DNA of 64,000 bases, taken from positions 62,001 through 126,000 of the forward strand of contig NZ_WNXC01000001.1 in NCBI RefSeq assembly GCF_014172405.1, read 5' to 3'. Shown piece by piece: positions 8,438 through 17,665 of this stretch. The DNA comes from Pedobacter gandavensis. GTDB lineage: Bacteria > Bacteroidota > Bacteroidia > Sphingobacteriales > Sphingobacteriaceae. The translations under genes were made by a program, and so were the position numbers. The first letter of the stretch is position 1. Every line of letters starts with the position of its first letter. Under the pieces are notes generated by a model that was not told where the DNA came from, did no database searches, and worked only from the letters and a program-made list of their open reading frames with translations.

Positions 8438-10498
8438 ATGAATACCGGAGAGGATCTGACTGCCCTTAGGAAGATTGTAGACTTTACACGCTACATCAGC
8501 ATTTTTATACTTTCTGTACATTTTTACCTGAGCTGCTATGTCGCTTTTGAAAGCTGGGGCTGGACTACGATAATCACCAACAGAATCATTGAAAATATTG
8601 CTAATACTGGATTATTTAACGGGGTTTTAGTTGCGAAGGTGTCAGCACTACTCTGTCTTGTCATTTCACTCTTAGGTATAAAAGGGCGAATCGAAGAGGG
8701 GATCCAAGTAAAGAAAATTATCGGTTATTTGATTTCAGGTCTACTCTTGTATTTCTCTAGTGTAGTGTGCTTTTATTTGAATGCTGGTGCTGAACTTGTG
8801 GCTGTTTGCTATATAGGTTTAACGCTTACCGGCTACTTGCTACTGTTATCTGGAGGGACCAAAATTTCCAGGCTGATAAAAGACAGTCTGAATAAGGATG
8901 TATTTAATACAGAAAATGAAACTTTCCCACAACAGGAGCAGCTCATAGAGAATGAATACTCTATTAATTTGCCGGCCAAGTACCAGTTAAAAGACCGTAT
9001 TAGAGATAGCTGGATCAATATCATTAATCCGTTTAGGGGGATACTGATTGCAGGGAGTCCTGGAGCAGGAAAGAGCTATTTTGTGATCCGCCACATCATA
9101 GATCAGCATCTGGCTAAGGGCTTTAGTATGTTCGTTTATGATTTTAAATATGATGACCTTTCCAGGATTGCCTATAACAAGCTGCTGAAATACTATCACC
9201 TTTATAAGGTTAAGCCTAAATTTTACATCATTAATTTTGATGATCTGAGTCGTACCCACCGCTGTAACCCTTTGGATCCGGTGAGTATGGATGACATCAC
9301 TGATGCAACGGAGGCTTCCAGAACCATTATGATGGGCCTGAACCGGGACTGGATCAAAAAACAGGGAGATTTCTTTGTGGAATCTCCCATCAATTTTTTA
9401 ACCTCCATCATATGGTATTTGCGATGTTATGAAAACGGCAGGTACTGTACACTGCCTCATGTGATAGAACTGATGCAGGTGCATTATGATCAGCTCTTTG
9501 CAATTTTAGTGACATGTGAAGAGATTCAGGTACTGATTAACCCATTTATCTCGGCTTATCAGAATAATGCCAAGGCTCAGCTGGAAGGGCAAATTGCCAG
9601 CGCTAAAATTGGCCTGGCAAGATTAGCCTCACCTCAATTATATTATGTGCTCAGCGGCAATGATTTGACCCTGGATCTAAATAATCCTCAGGAACCAAAG
9701 ATCGTGTGTATGGGGAATAACCCTCAAAAGCAGCAGACTTATGGGGCTGTACTTTCCTTATACATTTCTAAGATGATCAAGCTGGTGAATCGGAAAGGCC
9801 AGCTGAAATCTAGTCTGGTCTTCGACGAATTTCCTTCGATTTTTTTCAATGGTACCGATAGCCTGATAGCAACCTGCAGATCAAACCTGATAAGTGTGAG
9901 TTTGGCAGTTCAGAGCATTGAACAAATTCGTAAAGATTATGGACAAGAACAGGCTGCGGTGATTACTGGTATCGTTGGAAACATCATTTCCGGCCAGGTC
10001 ACAGGGGATACGGCTAAAAAATTCAGTGAAAATTTTGGTAGAATCATGCAGGACCGGGAAACGATGAGCATTAGCAGCGGTGATACCTCTATCTCTAAGT
10101 CTTTACAACTGGAGACTGCGATACCCGCTTCTAAAATTGCCACACTATCTTCGGGTGAGTTTGTGGGCATACTTTCGGATAATCCTAATCAGAAAATGAA
10201 GCTGAAGATGTTCCATTGTGAAATTCAAAATGACCACCAGGCGATTAAAGATGAAGAGGCTGCGTATCAAATGATCCCCATAGTTGAAAATATCACTGCT
10301 TTAGATGTTGAGCAGGTGTACCAGAGAATAAAAACTGAGGTAAGGGATTTAGTGAAAATTGAACTGCAAAAGTTGGTTGATCAAACCAGCCCAGTAGTAA
10401 AGGAACCTGAGGAAAAACAAGAGTTAAAGAAAGTGGTCAGAAGACCAAAAAGGCAGAATAAACCGAATATACCTTTAGATCAAATCAGCCCAATTTAA
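8438..10498 (+). CDS. Type IV coupling protein, TraG/VirD4 family
   Basis: 686-aa membrane ATPase that links the relaxosome to the mating channel. Seen: about four N-terminal membrane segments (residues 20-155), Walker A GSPGAGKSYF near residue 205, Walker B region LVFDEFPSIFF, and the TraD/TraG C-terminal pattern (SVSLAVQSIEQIRKDYG, ITGIVGNIISGQVTG, LSSGEFVGIL). The start at 8438 (MNTGEDLTALRK) was chosen because the in-frame upstream extension overlaps the relaxase gene and is only basic shadow sequence. In CTnDOT-type nomenclature this is not the VirB4-type TraG, which is at 24240. Confidence 0.9.
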   Translation: MNTGEDLTALRKIVDFTRYISIFILSVHFYLSCYVAFESWGWTTIITNRIIENIANTGLFNGVLVAKVSALLCLVISLLGIKGRIEEGIQVKKIIGYLISGLLLYFSSVVCFYLNAGAELVAVCYIGLTLTGYLLLLSGGTKISRLIKDSLNKDVFNTENETFPQQEQLIENEYSINLPAKYQLKDRIRDSWINIINPFRGILIAGSPGAGKSYFVIRHIIDQHLAKGFSMFVYDFKYDDLSRIAYNKLLKYYHLYKVKPKFYIINFDDLSRTHRCNPLDPVSMDDITDATEASRTIMMGLNRDWIKKQGDFFVESPINFLTSIIWYLRCYENGRYCTLPHVIELMQVHYDQLFAILVTCEEIQVLINPFISAYQNNAKAQLEGQIASAKIGLARLASPQLYYVLSGNDLTLDLNNPQEPKIVCMGNNPQKQQTYGAVLSLYISKMIKLVNRKGQLKSSLVFDEFPSIFFNGTDSLIATCRSNLISVSLAVQSIEQIRKDYGQEQAAVITGIVGNIISGQVTGDTAKKFSENFGRIMQDRETMSISSGDTSISKSLQLETAIPASKIATLSSGEFVGILSDNPNQKMKLKMFHCEIQNDHQAIKDEEAAYQMIPIVENITALDVEQVYQRIKTEVRDLVKIELQKLVDQTSPVVKEPEEKQELKKVVRRPKRQNKPNIPLDQISPI

Positions 10499-10688
10499 TT
10501 TCACCTAAATCATATGTTTCTTTGTTTTTCTTTTATGTAATTGATAATTAGTCTTTTACGAAAAATAACTCTTGATAATTAAATTTATACTACTTAAATT
10601 AGTGTAACCAATTTTTTGTAATCGGGTACATTAATTTTTAGGTACAGAACCCTCTGAAATAAGTAATCATCATATTATAAAGTGTAAA

Positions 10689-11342
10689 ATGAAAATGGAA
10701 GAGGTCACCTTAAAGAAAGTTAAGAATAGAGCCTTGACTGAGCGTAAATTGATTACTGCAGTTGGTGCAATTTTAAAAAAGGATGGGTTTCGTGGTCTTG
10801 GGTTAAACCGGATTGCAAAGACTGCTGGTGTAAATAAAAATCTCATTTACCGGTATTTTGGAGATGTGGATACCTTGGTGGAAACATACATCAGAAAGAA
10901 GGACTTTTGGCTGGCTGAAAACCAGGAATTTCAAGAGGTTTTTAGTCCCGACGCCAGTAAAGAACAAATCATAGCAAGGATTTCAGATTTGCTTCAACAG
11001 CAGCTGAATTATTTAATTACCAGTGAGGAGATGCAGCAAATTATACTTTCTGAAATCTCCGAGGAGAGTAAAACTTTAAAAAGATTAAGTGTGGTGAGGG
11101 AAAGTATGGCAGAACTTTTTTTCTCACTAACAGCCAAATATTTTGAAAATTCTGAGATTAATTACCGGGCAGTAACTGCTATAATGTCTTCAGGAATTTA
11201 TTACATGGTACTTCAATCTAAAAAAAATGATGCCATTAATTGCGGGATCAATATGAGAACTGAGCAAGGAAGGGAAACGATTTTGAAAACAATACGGCAG
11301 ATGATTGAATGGTCATTTAATTACCAGGATATCAAAAAATAA
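10689..11342 (+). CDS. TetR-family transcriptional regulator
   Basis: 217 aa. The N-terminal TetR helix-turn-helix is clear: LITAVGAILKKDGFRGLGLN, RIAKTAGVNKNLIYRYFGDVDTLVETYI. The ligand-binding half (residues 80-210) is helical without a recognisable ligand class. A GNAT gene follows about 20 bp downstream and may be its target. First gene of the cargo between the mob and tra blocks. Confidence 0.9.
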   Translation: MKMEEVTLKKVKNRALTERKLITAVGAILKKDGFRGLGLNRIAKTAGVNKNLIYRYFGDVDTLVETYIRKKDFWLAENQEFQEVFSPDASKEQIIARISDLLQQQLNYLITSEEMQQIILSEISEESKTLKRLSVVRESMAELFFSLTAKYFENSEINYRAVTAIMSSGIYYMVLQSKKNDAINCGINMRTEQGRETILKTIRQMIEWSFNYQDIKK

Positions 11343-11362
11343 TGAGTTAATCTAATGAATTG

Positions 11363-11962
11363 ATGTTGAATTTTAAACTTATGAATATGACAGCAGCGCC
11401 AACTAAGAATAGGAAATTCGTGCAGAAGATTTTAGCTGATGCATTTGAACATAACCTGAGTGTAAATTACATTATCAAACAAGATGAAAAGCGTTTTAAG
11501 CGCTTGGCTAATCTAATGGATTATTCCTTTAAGGTTTGTAGTGCCTATGGAAAGGTTTTAGTTTCACAAGATCGGAAGGCTTGTGCATTGGTGTTGTTAC
11601 CCGATAAGAAGTTGTTTTCTTTGAAAATGATGATTTGGGATTTAAAACTAATCTTCAATGTGATTGGCTTAAAAAGGTTGTCTAAAATATTGAGACGTGA
11701 TAGAATGATTAAGCAGACGCAGCCCAAAATGCAAAAGATGTATTATTTATGGTTCATTGGTGTGGATCCGATGGCTCAGCACCAAGGGCTGGGCACCGAA
11801 ATGATGGAAGAGTTGATTGCAGATGCCAGAGTAATGAAAAGACCCATATTTCTGGAGACATCAGTTTTGAAAAATGTGTCCTGGTATGAGCACCTTGGCT
11901 TTAGAATATATCATGAACTGGATCTAGGTTATAAACTATATTTTATGAAAATGGAGACTTAA
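11363..11962 (+). CDS. GNAT-family N-acetyltransferase
   Basis: About 200 aa. The acetyl-CoA binding motif is YYLWFIGVDPMAQHQGLGTEMMEELIADA, followed by PIFLETSVLKNVSWYEHLGFRIYHELDLG, typical of GNAT enzymes that modify small molecules. Substrate unknown. Possible starts are the ATGs at 11363, 11381 and 11387; the last two give MNMTAAPTKNRKF. Likely co-transcribed with the upstream TetR gene, a pairing common in drug- or metabolite-response cassettes. Confidence 0.85.
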   Translation: MLNFKLMNMTAAPTKNRKFVQKILADAFEHNLSVNYIIKQDEKRFKRLANLMDYSFKVCSAYGKVLVSQDRKACALVLLPDKKLFSLKMMIWDLKLIFNVIGLKRLSKILRRDRMIKQTQPKMQKMYYLWFIGVDPMAQHQGLGTEMMEELIADARVMKRPIFLETSVLKNVSWYEHLGFRIYHELDLGYKLYFMKMET

Positions 11963-11988
11963 TTAATATTCTTTAAATATGAGCTGTT

Positions 11989-12948
11989 ATGGTGGTGTTT
12001 GGTTCTGAAATGCATTTGATCACTTTTATATTGGTGATTTGTGAGTTAATGATGTTGGCTGTACAGTTGTATCGTTACTTGTTATGTCCAGAGGATAAGC
12101 CCTTGTTATGGTATCTGATTTTGCTCGGTTTATTGCTTTTTTATAATATTACGTGTGGCTTGTTGCCAGATCCAGAGTTGCCTTTACCAATTGTATTCCA
12201 GAATATCATAGCCTATGGAGCAGGGTTTCTAATGGCTTCCTATTTTCCTTTTTACTTCTATAAAAGTTTTGACTTGAAATTACTTCGATTTCATGCATTT
12301 TATGGCGCTCAGCTTTTTTTAATAGTTCCGTATTTACTGTTTTTTGTATTACTTTATGGGATTGGGGGTGATTTGGATTTTGCAATGCGATATGGATTGA
12401 TTGTTCCTTTTGGATATTCGATTTATATGATGTGGGCAATTTTTTCAGCGATCAAAGTTAAATTTAAAACCAAACAGGCCTCATTGTATTGTTCGGATAC
12501 TGTGGAGGTGTTTGGGGTGTATTGTGCCGTGTTGCCATGGGCCTGCCTGAGCCTGTTTACCTATTTTAACATCACTCAATGGCTTGAGGTATTACTTACG
12601 AATTTTGGTTTTTTGTTTCTTACCGTAATGTTTACGGTTCGATCTGTAGTCAAAGCCAGAATCCAGGAAGAACAAAAACTAACCGGTTTTGCGAGCAGGC
12701 AGCATCGCTTTCAAAAGCGATGTGAGAATTTCGGACTCACTCCCAGGGAGAAAAAGATCGCGGAACTGCTTTGCAGTGGTTTGATGTATAAGGAAATTGC
12801 CGGACTTGAATTTATATCTGAAAAAACCGTAGATACGCACATAAGACATATTTTTTTTAAAACGGGGGTCAATAAAAAGATTGAACTCATGCAAAAGTTA
12901 GGTTTTGCTGATGAGTTTATGCATTCCCATAACCCCTTGTACTCATGA
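11989..12948 (+). CDS. Membrane-anchored LuxR-type response regulator
   Basis: 319 aa. Residues 1-225 contain about seven hydrophobic segments (for example ITFILVICELMMLAVQLY, LLWYLILLGLLLFYNITC, LFLIVPYLLFFVLLYGIG), joined to a C-terminal LuxR/NarL helix-turn-helix (FGLTPREKKIAELLCSGLMYKEIAGLEFISEKTVDTHIRHIF). This 7TM-LuxR layout suggests a sensor that binds DNA from the membrane. An alternative start is ATG 12010 (MHLITFIL). Its stop overlaps the next gene's ATG (ATGA), so the two regulators are coupled. Confidence 0.86.
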   Translation: MVVFGSEMHLITFILVICELMMLAVQLYRYLLCPEDKPLLWYLILLGLLLFYNITCGLLPDPELPLPIVFQNIIAYGAGFLMASYFPFYFYKSFDLKLLRFHAFYGAQLFLIVPYLLFFVLLYGIGGDLDFAMRYGLIVPFGYSIYMMWAIFSAIKVKFKTKQASLYCSDTVEVFGVYCAVLPWACLSLFTYFNITQWLEVLLTNFGFLFLTVMFTVRSVVKARIQEEQKLTGFASRQHRFQKRCENFGLTPREKKIAELLCSGLMYKEIAGLEFISEKTVDTHIRHIFFKTGVNKKIELMQKLGFADEFMHSHNPLYS

Positions 12949-13538
12949 ATCCCATATCCGATGCTTCTTTCCATAAGCTCATCCAAATTTTGGAAACTTA
13001 CTTTGTCTTGAACCACATGTTTAAGTCAACGTTGAGGAGTAGGTTGCAGGAAACTGCCTATAAAAAGGGGAGTAGGATCCTTAATTTTCATGAAAAACAA
13101 CAGATTGTTTGGTTTATGCTGGAGGGGCTTGCAAGGGAAATCAGGGTAAACACAGAAACCTTTGAGGAGAAAACAATGTGGTTCTGGTCTGAAATGAGCT
13201 TTTTATACACGACTCCTGGATTTTTCAGCCAACAACCGTCGGAATGTACCATCGAGATATTAAAGGACTGTAGAATGGTTTTGATGAGTTATAAGGATTG
13301 GACCTTGCTTAAGGATGAATTTAAAGAAACCGAAATCGTTACTGAAAAAATCAGAGGAACTTATGATAAACTGAGACAAGAGCATATCGATGATATCAAA
13401 AATTTAAATACAGTGGATCGTTATTTGAAACATAAGCAATCCTTACTTCAGTTGTTGGGAGTTACTAAGCTGAAATTTGTTGCCGAATATATGAGTATGT
13501 CTGCTGATAGACTTGGCAGACTTAGAAAGAAATATTAA
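12945..13538 (+). CDS. Crp/Fnr-type cyclic-nucleotide-binding-domain regulator
   Basis: 197 aa. An N-terminal cNMP-binding beta roll (AYKKGSRILNFHEKQQIVWFMLEGLAREI, WFWSEMSFLYTTPGFFSQQPS) is followed by a helical C-terminus with a short DNA-binding-like end (LLQLLGVTKLKFVAEYMSMSADRLGRLRKKY). This layout matches the many Bacteroidota Crp-like proteins with a reduced helix-turn-helix. It starts 4 bp inside the LuxR-type gene. Terminator-like hairpins follow. Confidence 0.8.
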   Translation: MNPISDASFHKLIQILETYFVLNHMFKSTLRSRLQETAYKKGSRILNFHEKQQIVWFMLEGLAREIRVNTETFEEKTMWFWSEMSFLYTTPGFFSQQPSECTIEILKDCRMVLMSYKDWTLLKDEFKETEIVTEKIRGTYDKLRQEHIDDIKNLNTVDRYLKHKQSLLQLLGVTKLKFVAEYMSMSADRLGRLRKKY

Positions 13539-13896
13539 ATCACTAATATCTATTCTTGCTTTTTTTCTAAGAGGATTATTTCCCACAACCTGGGTTTTAA
13601 AAACTCTGTCTTTCAAATCTTTAATAAGCTAAAAGACACTTTTAGCATCGGCTAGGTGCTAAAATTAGCATTCATAGACTTTGTTTTTTTCCAAATCCGG
13701 TTTTGGCCGGATTTTTTTCGGGTATTAACCGCTTTTTTTAACGGTATTCGCCGACTTTATTTTTATGGACAATTCACAACTTAGGGTTGTAGAATTCATA
13801 TTTATAAAAAAGAAAGGAGTGTGGTGACAAAGAGTATTAAAATTGGTGTGGACCAATGGTCTACTGTGGAGGATTCCACGATTAATAATATTTTAA
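13539..13896. other. Intergenic region with hairpins between Crp-like and MauE-like genes
   Basis: 358 bp without a gene. It contains GCTAAAAG/CTTTTAGC (13628-13646) and the strong terminator at 13693-13718. The remaining 180 bp up to 13896 should carry the promoter for the MauE-like gene, but no consensus promoter was recognised. Confidence 0.6.
13693..13718 (+). terminator. Rho-independent terminator
   Basis: AAATCCGG and CCGGATTT form an 8-bp stem with a TTTTGG loop, followed by a T run. It ends the LuxR/Crp-like transcript, about 155 bp after the stop codon. Confidence 0.75.
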
Positions 13897-14370
13897 ATGA
13901 TCAAATCTATTACAATGATAAGGTTAACAGTTATCAAGCGTAATTTGAAGTTAGAGCGTAACAAAGAAAGAATTGCTTTTTTAATAATTCTTGTTTGTTT
14001 ATTCCTGTTTCTAATTTCTGCGTATAGCAAAATTGAAGATCATGAGAGTTTCAGAAGTGGCTTAACCAATGTTAAGCGAATTGGTTCTTATGCTAACTTG
14101 ATCTCCTGGGTGGTACCTATCGCTGAAATAGGAGTTTCACTGCTATTCATCATCCCTAAAACTCATAAATGGGGATTATATGGCTTTATTAGTCTAATGA
14201 TTGTTTTTACGGCTTACATTCTGAGTATGTTGTTGTTAGAAGAAGAGCTGCCTTGCCATTGCAATCTGATCATTGAAAAATTAAGCTGGACGGCACATTT
14301 ATGGTTTAATATGGGATTTATTGTTCTTGCCTTATGTGCATTATGGCTATTGAATAAACCTAGTTCTTAA
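13897..14370 (+). CDS. MauE/DoxX-family redox-associated membrane protein
   Basis: 157 aa with four membrane segments (residues about 27-42, 68-84, 93-112, 130-152). The motif LPCHCNLIIEKLSWTAHLWFNMGFIVLAL matches the Cys-containing signature of MauE-like proteins of Bacteroidota. MauE-type proteins are thought to assist disulfide or redox chemistry in the envelope. Its neighbours are a small exported Cys-containing protein and a TlpA-like protein, a grouping often seen beside SusC/SusD genes. Confidence 0.8.
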   Translation: MIKSITMIRLTVIKRNLKLERNKERIAFLIILVCLFLFLISAYSKIEDHESFRSGLTNVKRIGSYANLISWVVPIAEIGVSLLFIIPKTHKWGLYGFISLMIVFTAYILSMLLLEEELPCHCNLIIEKLSWTAHLWFNMGFIVLALCALWLLNKPSS

Positions 14371-14388
14371 AAATTTAAAAAACATGTT

Positions 14389-14721
14389 ATGAATAAGATT
14401 AGTTCAAACATCAAAAAAATCGCTTTGAGCCTTCTGGTAGTTGGATTGGCGATTGGATTTAGTGCATTTCAAAGTACAGTAACAACTCCATCTGCAAAAT
14501 TTGCAATTAGCTATTATGGATGGAATGAAGACTTGCAGCAATATCAAAAATTACCTGGAGCTCCACCAAATTTAAATCCCTGTGAAGAGGTGGGCGTCCA
14601 AAAGTGTGCAGTTTACCTTGATTCCGAAGCTGCTAGTCCAGAAATCATCCCTGTTGCTGATTTGGGAGATTATACCTTGACTCCTTATTCAACTTCTGGA
14701 ACAGGAAGCTATTTTAATTAA
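14389..14721 (+). CDS. Small exported protein, DUF6520-like
   Basis: 110 aa with a signal-type hydrophobic segment (IALSLLVVGLAIGFSAFQS) and a short mature part with two cysteines (NPCEEVGVQKCAVYL). The pattern matches small DUF6520-type proteins that accompany MauE/DoxX genes in Bacteroidota. Function unknown. It starts 19 bp after the MauE-like gene and a terminator follows. Confidence 0.75.
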   Translation: MNKISSNIKKIALSLLVVGLAIGFSAFQSTVTTPSAKFAISYYGWNEDLQQYQKLPGAPPNLNPCEEVGVQKCAVYLDSEAASPEIIPVADLGDYTLTPYSTSGTGSYFN

Positions 14722-14730
14722 TTTTAATTG

Positions 14731-14760
14731 GGGCAGCATTGTTTATGCTGCCCTATTTTT
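14731..14760. terminator. Terminator between convergent genes
   Basis: GGGCAGCAT and ATGCTGCCC form a 9-bp perfect stem with a TGTTT loop, followed by TATTTTTAT. It ends the MauE/DUF6520 transcript and may also serve the converging TlpA-end operon. Confidence 0.85.
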
Positions 14761-14796
14761 ATACCTGACTTACTATTAAAGAAGATGAATTCTTAA

Positions 14797-16272
14797 TTAC
14801 TGAAACCCCATTTCAACTAACCTGATAAGATCTTTCCGTGAAGCCTCATCTGTAGGAAAGGGAGGCTTTTTCGTGATGAGTTTTCCTTCAGAATTTATCA
14901 ATAAAAGTGTTGGATAAGAGGTGATATTATAATATTTAATTAGTTGTCTCTCTTTATCAGACAGTAGGTTGATGCTAATTGTATGGGTGTAAACTTCTTC
15001 TTTAAGTGATTTTAACCAAATTTCTCGATTTGAATCAATACTCACGGAAATGAACACAACTTTTTTATTGTTTTTAAAGTGGTCAAAAACTGGAGTCATC
15101 ATTTTGTTTAAAATGGCGCATCCCCTGCAGCCGGTAAACCAAAAGTCCATTAATACCACTTTTCCTTTGAAATCGTTAAGGCGATGAGACCTCCCACTTG
15201 AATCTAATAATGAAAAATCATAGGCCTTAGTATTTGGGGTAAATGCAAGCCTAATTTGTTCGAGAATTTCCTGGTACGGTGAGTGTTTTGAAGTCAGAGA
15301 ATTCCTTTGTTCTAGATATGCATCAGCATCATTGTAACTTTTTGGAAGGTCAATCATCGCCGTTATCAAGAGCTTTTCTCTTGTTAAACCCTTGTAACCG
15401 TTAGAAATTCGGTCCAGGAGCAGATTAGCGTCTGTCTTGTTAAATCCAGCTTTTTTAAATTCAAGTTCATATTCCATCTTTTCCTTTCTAAATAGAAAGT
15501 CCGTAAAATAGGAAGCTTCATTTGCAGCGTCAGAATATCTTATAATCGTATGTTTTAACTTTTGGTTGTAATAGTCAACTGCACGTGCTCCTAAATTAGG
15601 CCCAAGAGCCCTGGAAACGGTAATTAGGCTCACGCAACGGTAGTGTTTGAGGCCTAAACATTGAAAATAAAGATAATCGTAGAGTTCCTCGCTCAACTCT
15701 TTTTTGTAATGAGCTAAAAGCGCAATTTGCTCTTGGAATTTGTCTTCATACTTGCTAATCTCTGTATCAAAATAAGCCGGGTCAGATTGAGATAGTTCCT
15801 TTTTTAAATGTGCCCTATTAGGCACATCAAAAATTTTTGATTGGATATTCATTTTCACCGCATCTGGTCCATAAAATAATAAAGAATCTTTAAAAAATTT
15901 GCATTCAAAGACATCGCCTGCCTCAACCCTGTAGATCCGAGTTGGATTTAAATAATATGAACTGATTTTTCCATCCACCGAATAGTTGATTTTTAAGTAG
16001 GAGATTTCCGATGGAATTGTTATTTTTCTTTTCATTGTTGGATCAAGATTCGTGAAGTTTACTTCAGATGAGTTGAAAGTAATTTGACTGTTAGAGTAGG
16101 TTTGAAATATATCAATTGAGCCACTTAATTTGCTTGATTCATTTGGCTGATCAAATGAGGTAGTTATGGTGATAGCTAATGGATTTTCTGTTTTACTTCC
16201 TTGTTGCGCATTGCAGTAGGTAGGGTTGTGAATTGCAAAGAAGGTGATGATTATAAATAGGATCGTTTTCAT
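14797..16272 (-). CDS. TlpA-like thioredoxin-fold lipoprotein or periplasmic disulfide reductase
   Basis: 491 aa from the ATG at 16272, which starts a clean signal peptide (MKTILFIIITFFAIHNPTYC). The N-terminal 330 residues are of the unclassified type seen in Bacteroidota TlpA proteins. The C-terminal AhpC/TSA-thioredoxin domain has FKGKVVLMDFWFTGCRGCAI with a CRGC redox motif, then VVFISVSIDSN and ITSYPTLLLINSEGK with the cis-Pro. A longer start (16299) would overlap SusD by 26 bp. Last gene of the SusC-SusD-TlpA operon; it probably acts on envelope disulfides with the MauE-like protein. Confidence 0.87.
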   Translation of the reverse strand: MKTILFIIITFFAIHNPTYCNAQQGSKTENPLAITITTSFDQPNESSKLSGSIDIFQTYSNSQITFNSSEVNFTNLDPTMKRKITIPSEISYLKINYSVDGKISSYYLNPTRIYRVEAGDVFECKFFKDSLLFYGPDAVKMNIQSKIFDVPNRAHLKKELSQSDPAYFDTEISKYEDKFQEQIALLAHYKKELSEELYDYLYFQCLGLKHYRCVSLITVSRALGPNLGARAVDYYNQKLKHTIIRYSDAANEASYFTDFLFRKEKMEYELEFKKAGFNKTDANLLLDRISNGYKGLTREKLLITAMIDLPKSYNDADAYLEQRNSLTSKHSPYQEILEQIRLAFTPNTKAYDFSLLDSSGRSHRLNDFKGKVVLMDFWFTGCRGCAILNKMMTPVFDHFKNNKKVVFISVSIDSNREIWLKSLKEEVYTHTISINLLSDKERQLIKYYNITSYPTLLLINSEGKLITKKPPFPTDEASRKDLIRLVEMGFQ

Positions 16273-16273
16273 A

Positions 16274-17653
16274 TTATCTTGGGTTTTGTTGAATTCCACT
16301 TAAGGTTATTTCTTGATTAGGGATTGGAAACACATATCTAGGATCGCCTGGAGGAAGTGTGTAAGTCACATTATTTATAGATCTGGTTAAAATGATATTT
16401 TCTCCATCCCGATTTAATCGTTTTAAATCCGACCACCTCAAGCTTTTCCATAGGAGTTCTTTTCTGCGCTCATTTAATATCTTTTGGAGTGCATCTGCGG
16501 GGGAGGTAGCTGTTAACGGTAAAAAGAGATTAGTTTTATAACGGTTTATTAACAATTGGTTCAGTTTGTCTATTGCAGCTATTGCGTCCCCCTTTCGTGC
16601 GAGACATTCAGCTTTAATTAAATAAATTTCATCTGTAGCCAAACCTGTAAAGGGATAGGATCCTGCGCCTACATAACCTCTTTTTATGTTAATTTTACCT
16701 AAAGAATTGGTCCGGAAAAAAATGGATTTCCTTAAGTCGTTTTGCTCAAAAAGAAGATAAATTTCTGGATTCACCTCAATATCTAACCGGTTTCCCGTTC
16801 CTGAAGTTGCTGAGTAGGCAACTAGATGTGTTGTTTGATAAATCACTTCATCAGCATTATATCCAAAGGGAGTATCGGAGGTTGTACTCACATTGTTATA
16901 GTTAATTAATTTGTTATGATAGGTTATGGTGCTATCTGCATATAGTTCTGCATTATTATAATCCCCCATGTATAAGTAGATCCTTGATTTCAGGGCCATT
17001 ACTGCTGTCTTTGAAGGTCTGTTTTTATTTAAAGGTGGAACAGAAGCGTCAAGTAGTGCTGCGGCAATATTTAGATCATCAAAAATTTGATTAAATGTTT
17101 TTTTTAAGGAAGACCTTTTTTCAGAAACATCAACATCAGGTTTTAATCGCAATGGAAGTCCAAGATCTGTATCGGCTGTTTCCGCCCGATAGACTTTACA
17201 GAAGTTCCTAGCTAAGTCATAATAAGCATAGGCTCTGACAAAACAAGCCCAGCCCCTAATGATATCACTTTCTTTTTTATCTGCAAAGGAGCTACGGTTA
17301 AGGACGTCAAGCACACTGTTTGCATAGAATATTTGGCGGAATGGAAGGTTCCAATCATTGACTTCCTCTCCATCATAAAGTTCTTTACTCCATATGTATC
17401 CATTTCTCTGAACGGCATTGGGTAATGCTAGATAGTTACTTGTAGATAGGATCAGGTATTCATCGGCAGAAATCTGTGGTAAACCGCCAGTAGAACTAAT
17501 TACATCCGAAGCCTCCAGTAAGCTACGGAGTTCAACTAATGTGGTTGGGGTTAGGATATTGGATGAAGGTTTTTTATCCAGGAATTCTTTTTTACAGGCT
17601 CCGCATAATAGAATCATGAGAAATAAGCACTGGTATTTGTATATAGATTTCAT
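16274..17653 (-). CDS. SusD/RagB-family nutrient-binding lipoprotein
   Basis: 459 aa. A lipoprotein signal with lipobox LLCGAC leads to KKEFLDKKPSSN. SusD-like TPR regions and the C-terminal pattern DEIYLIKAECLARKGDAIAAIDKLNQLL, LNERRKELLWKSLRWSDLKRLN and PNQEITLSGIQQNPR are typical. It caps the SusC barrel encoded 12 bp upstream and binds the nutrient at the cell surface. The ligand is not evident; no glycan enzyme is nearby, so a peptide or other substrate is possible. Confidence 0.93.
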   Translation of the reverse strand: MKSIYKYQCLFLMILLCGACKKEFLDKKPSSNILTPTTLVELRSLLEASDVISSTGGLPQISADEYLILSTSNYLALPNAVQRNGYIWSKELYDGEEVNDWNLPFRQIFYANSVLDVLNRSSFADKKESDIIRGWACFVRAYAYYDLARNFCKVYRAETADTDLGLPLRLKPDVDVSEKRSSLKKTFNQIFDDLNIAAALLDASVPPLNKNRPSKTAVMALKSRIYLYMGDYNNAELYADSTITYHNKLINYNNVSTTSDTPFGYNADEVIYQTTHLVAYSATSGTGNRLDIEVNPEIYLLFEQNDLRKSIFFRTNSLGKINIKRGYVGAGSYPFTGLATDEIYLIKAECLARKGDAIAAIDKLNQLLINRYKTNLFLPLTATSPADALQKILNERRKELLWKSLRWSDLKRLNRDGENIILTRSINNVTYTLPPGDPRYVFPIPNQEITLSGIQQNPR

Positions 17654-17665
17654 AATTAGGTATGT

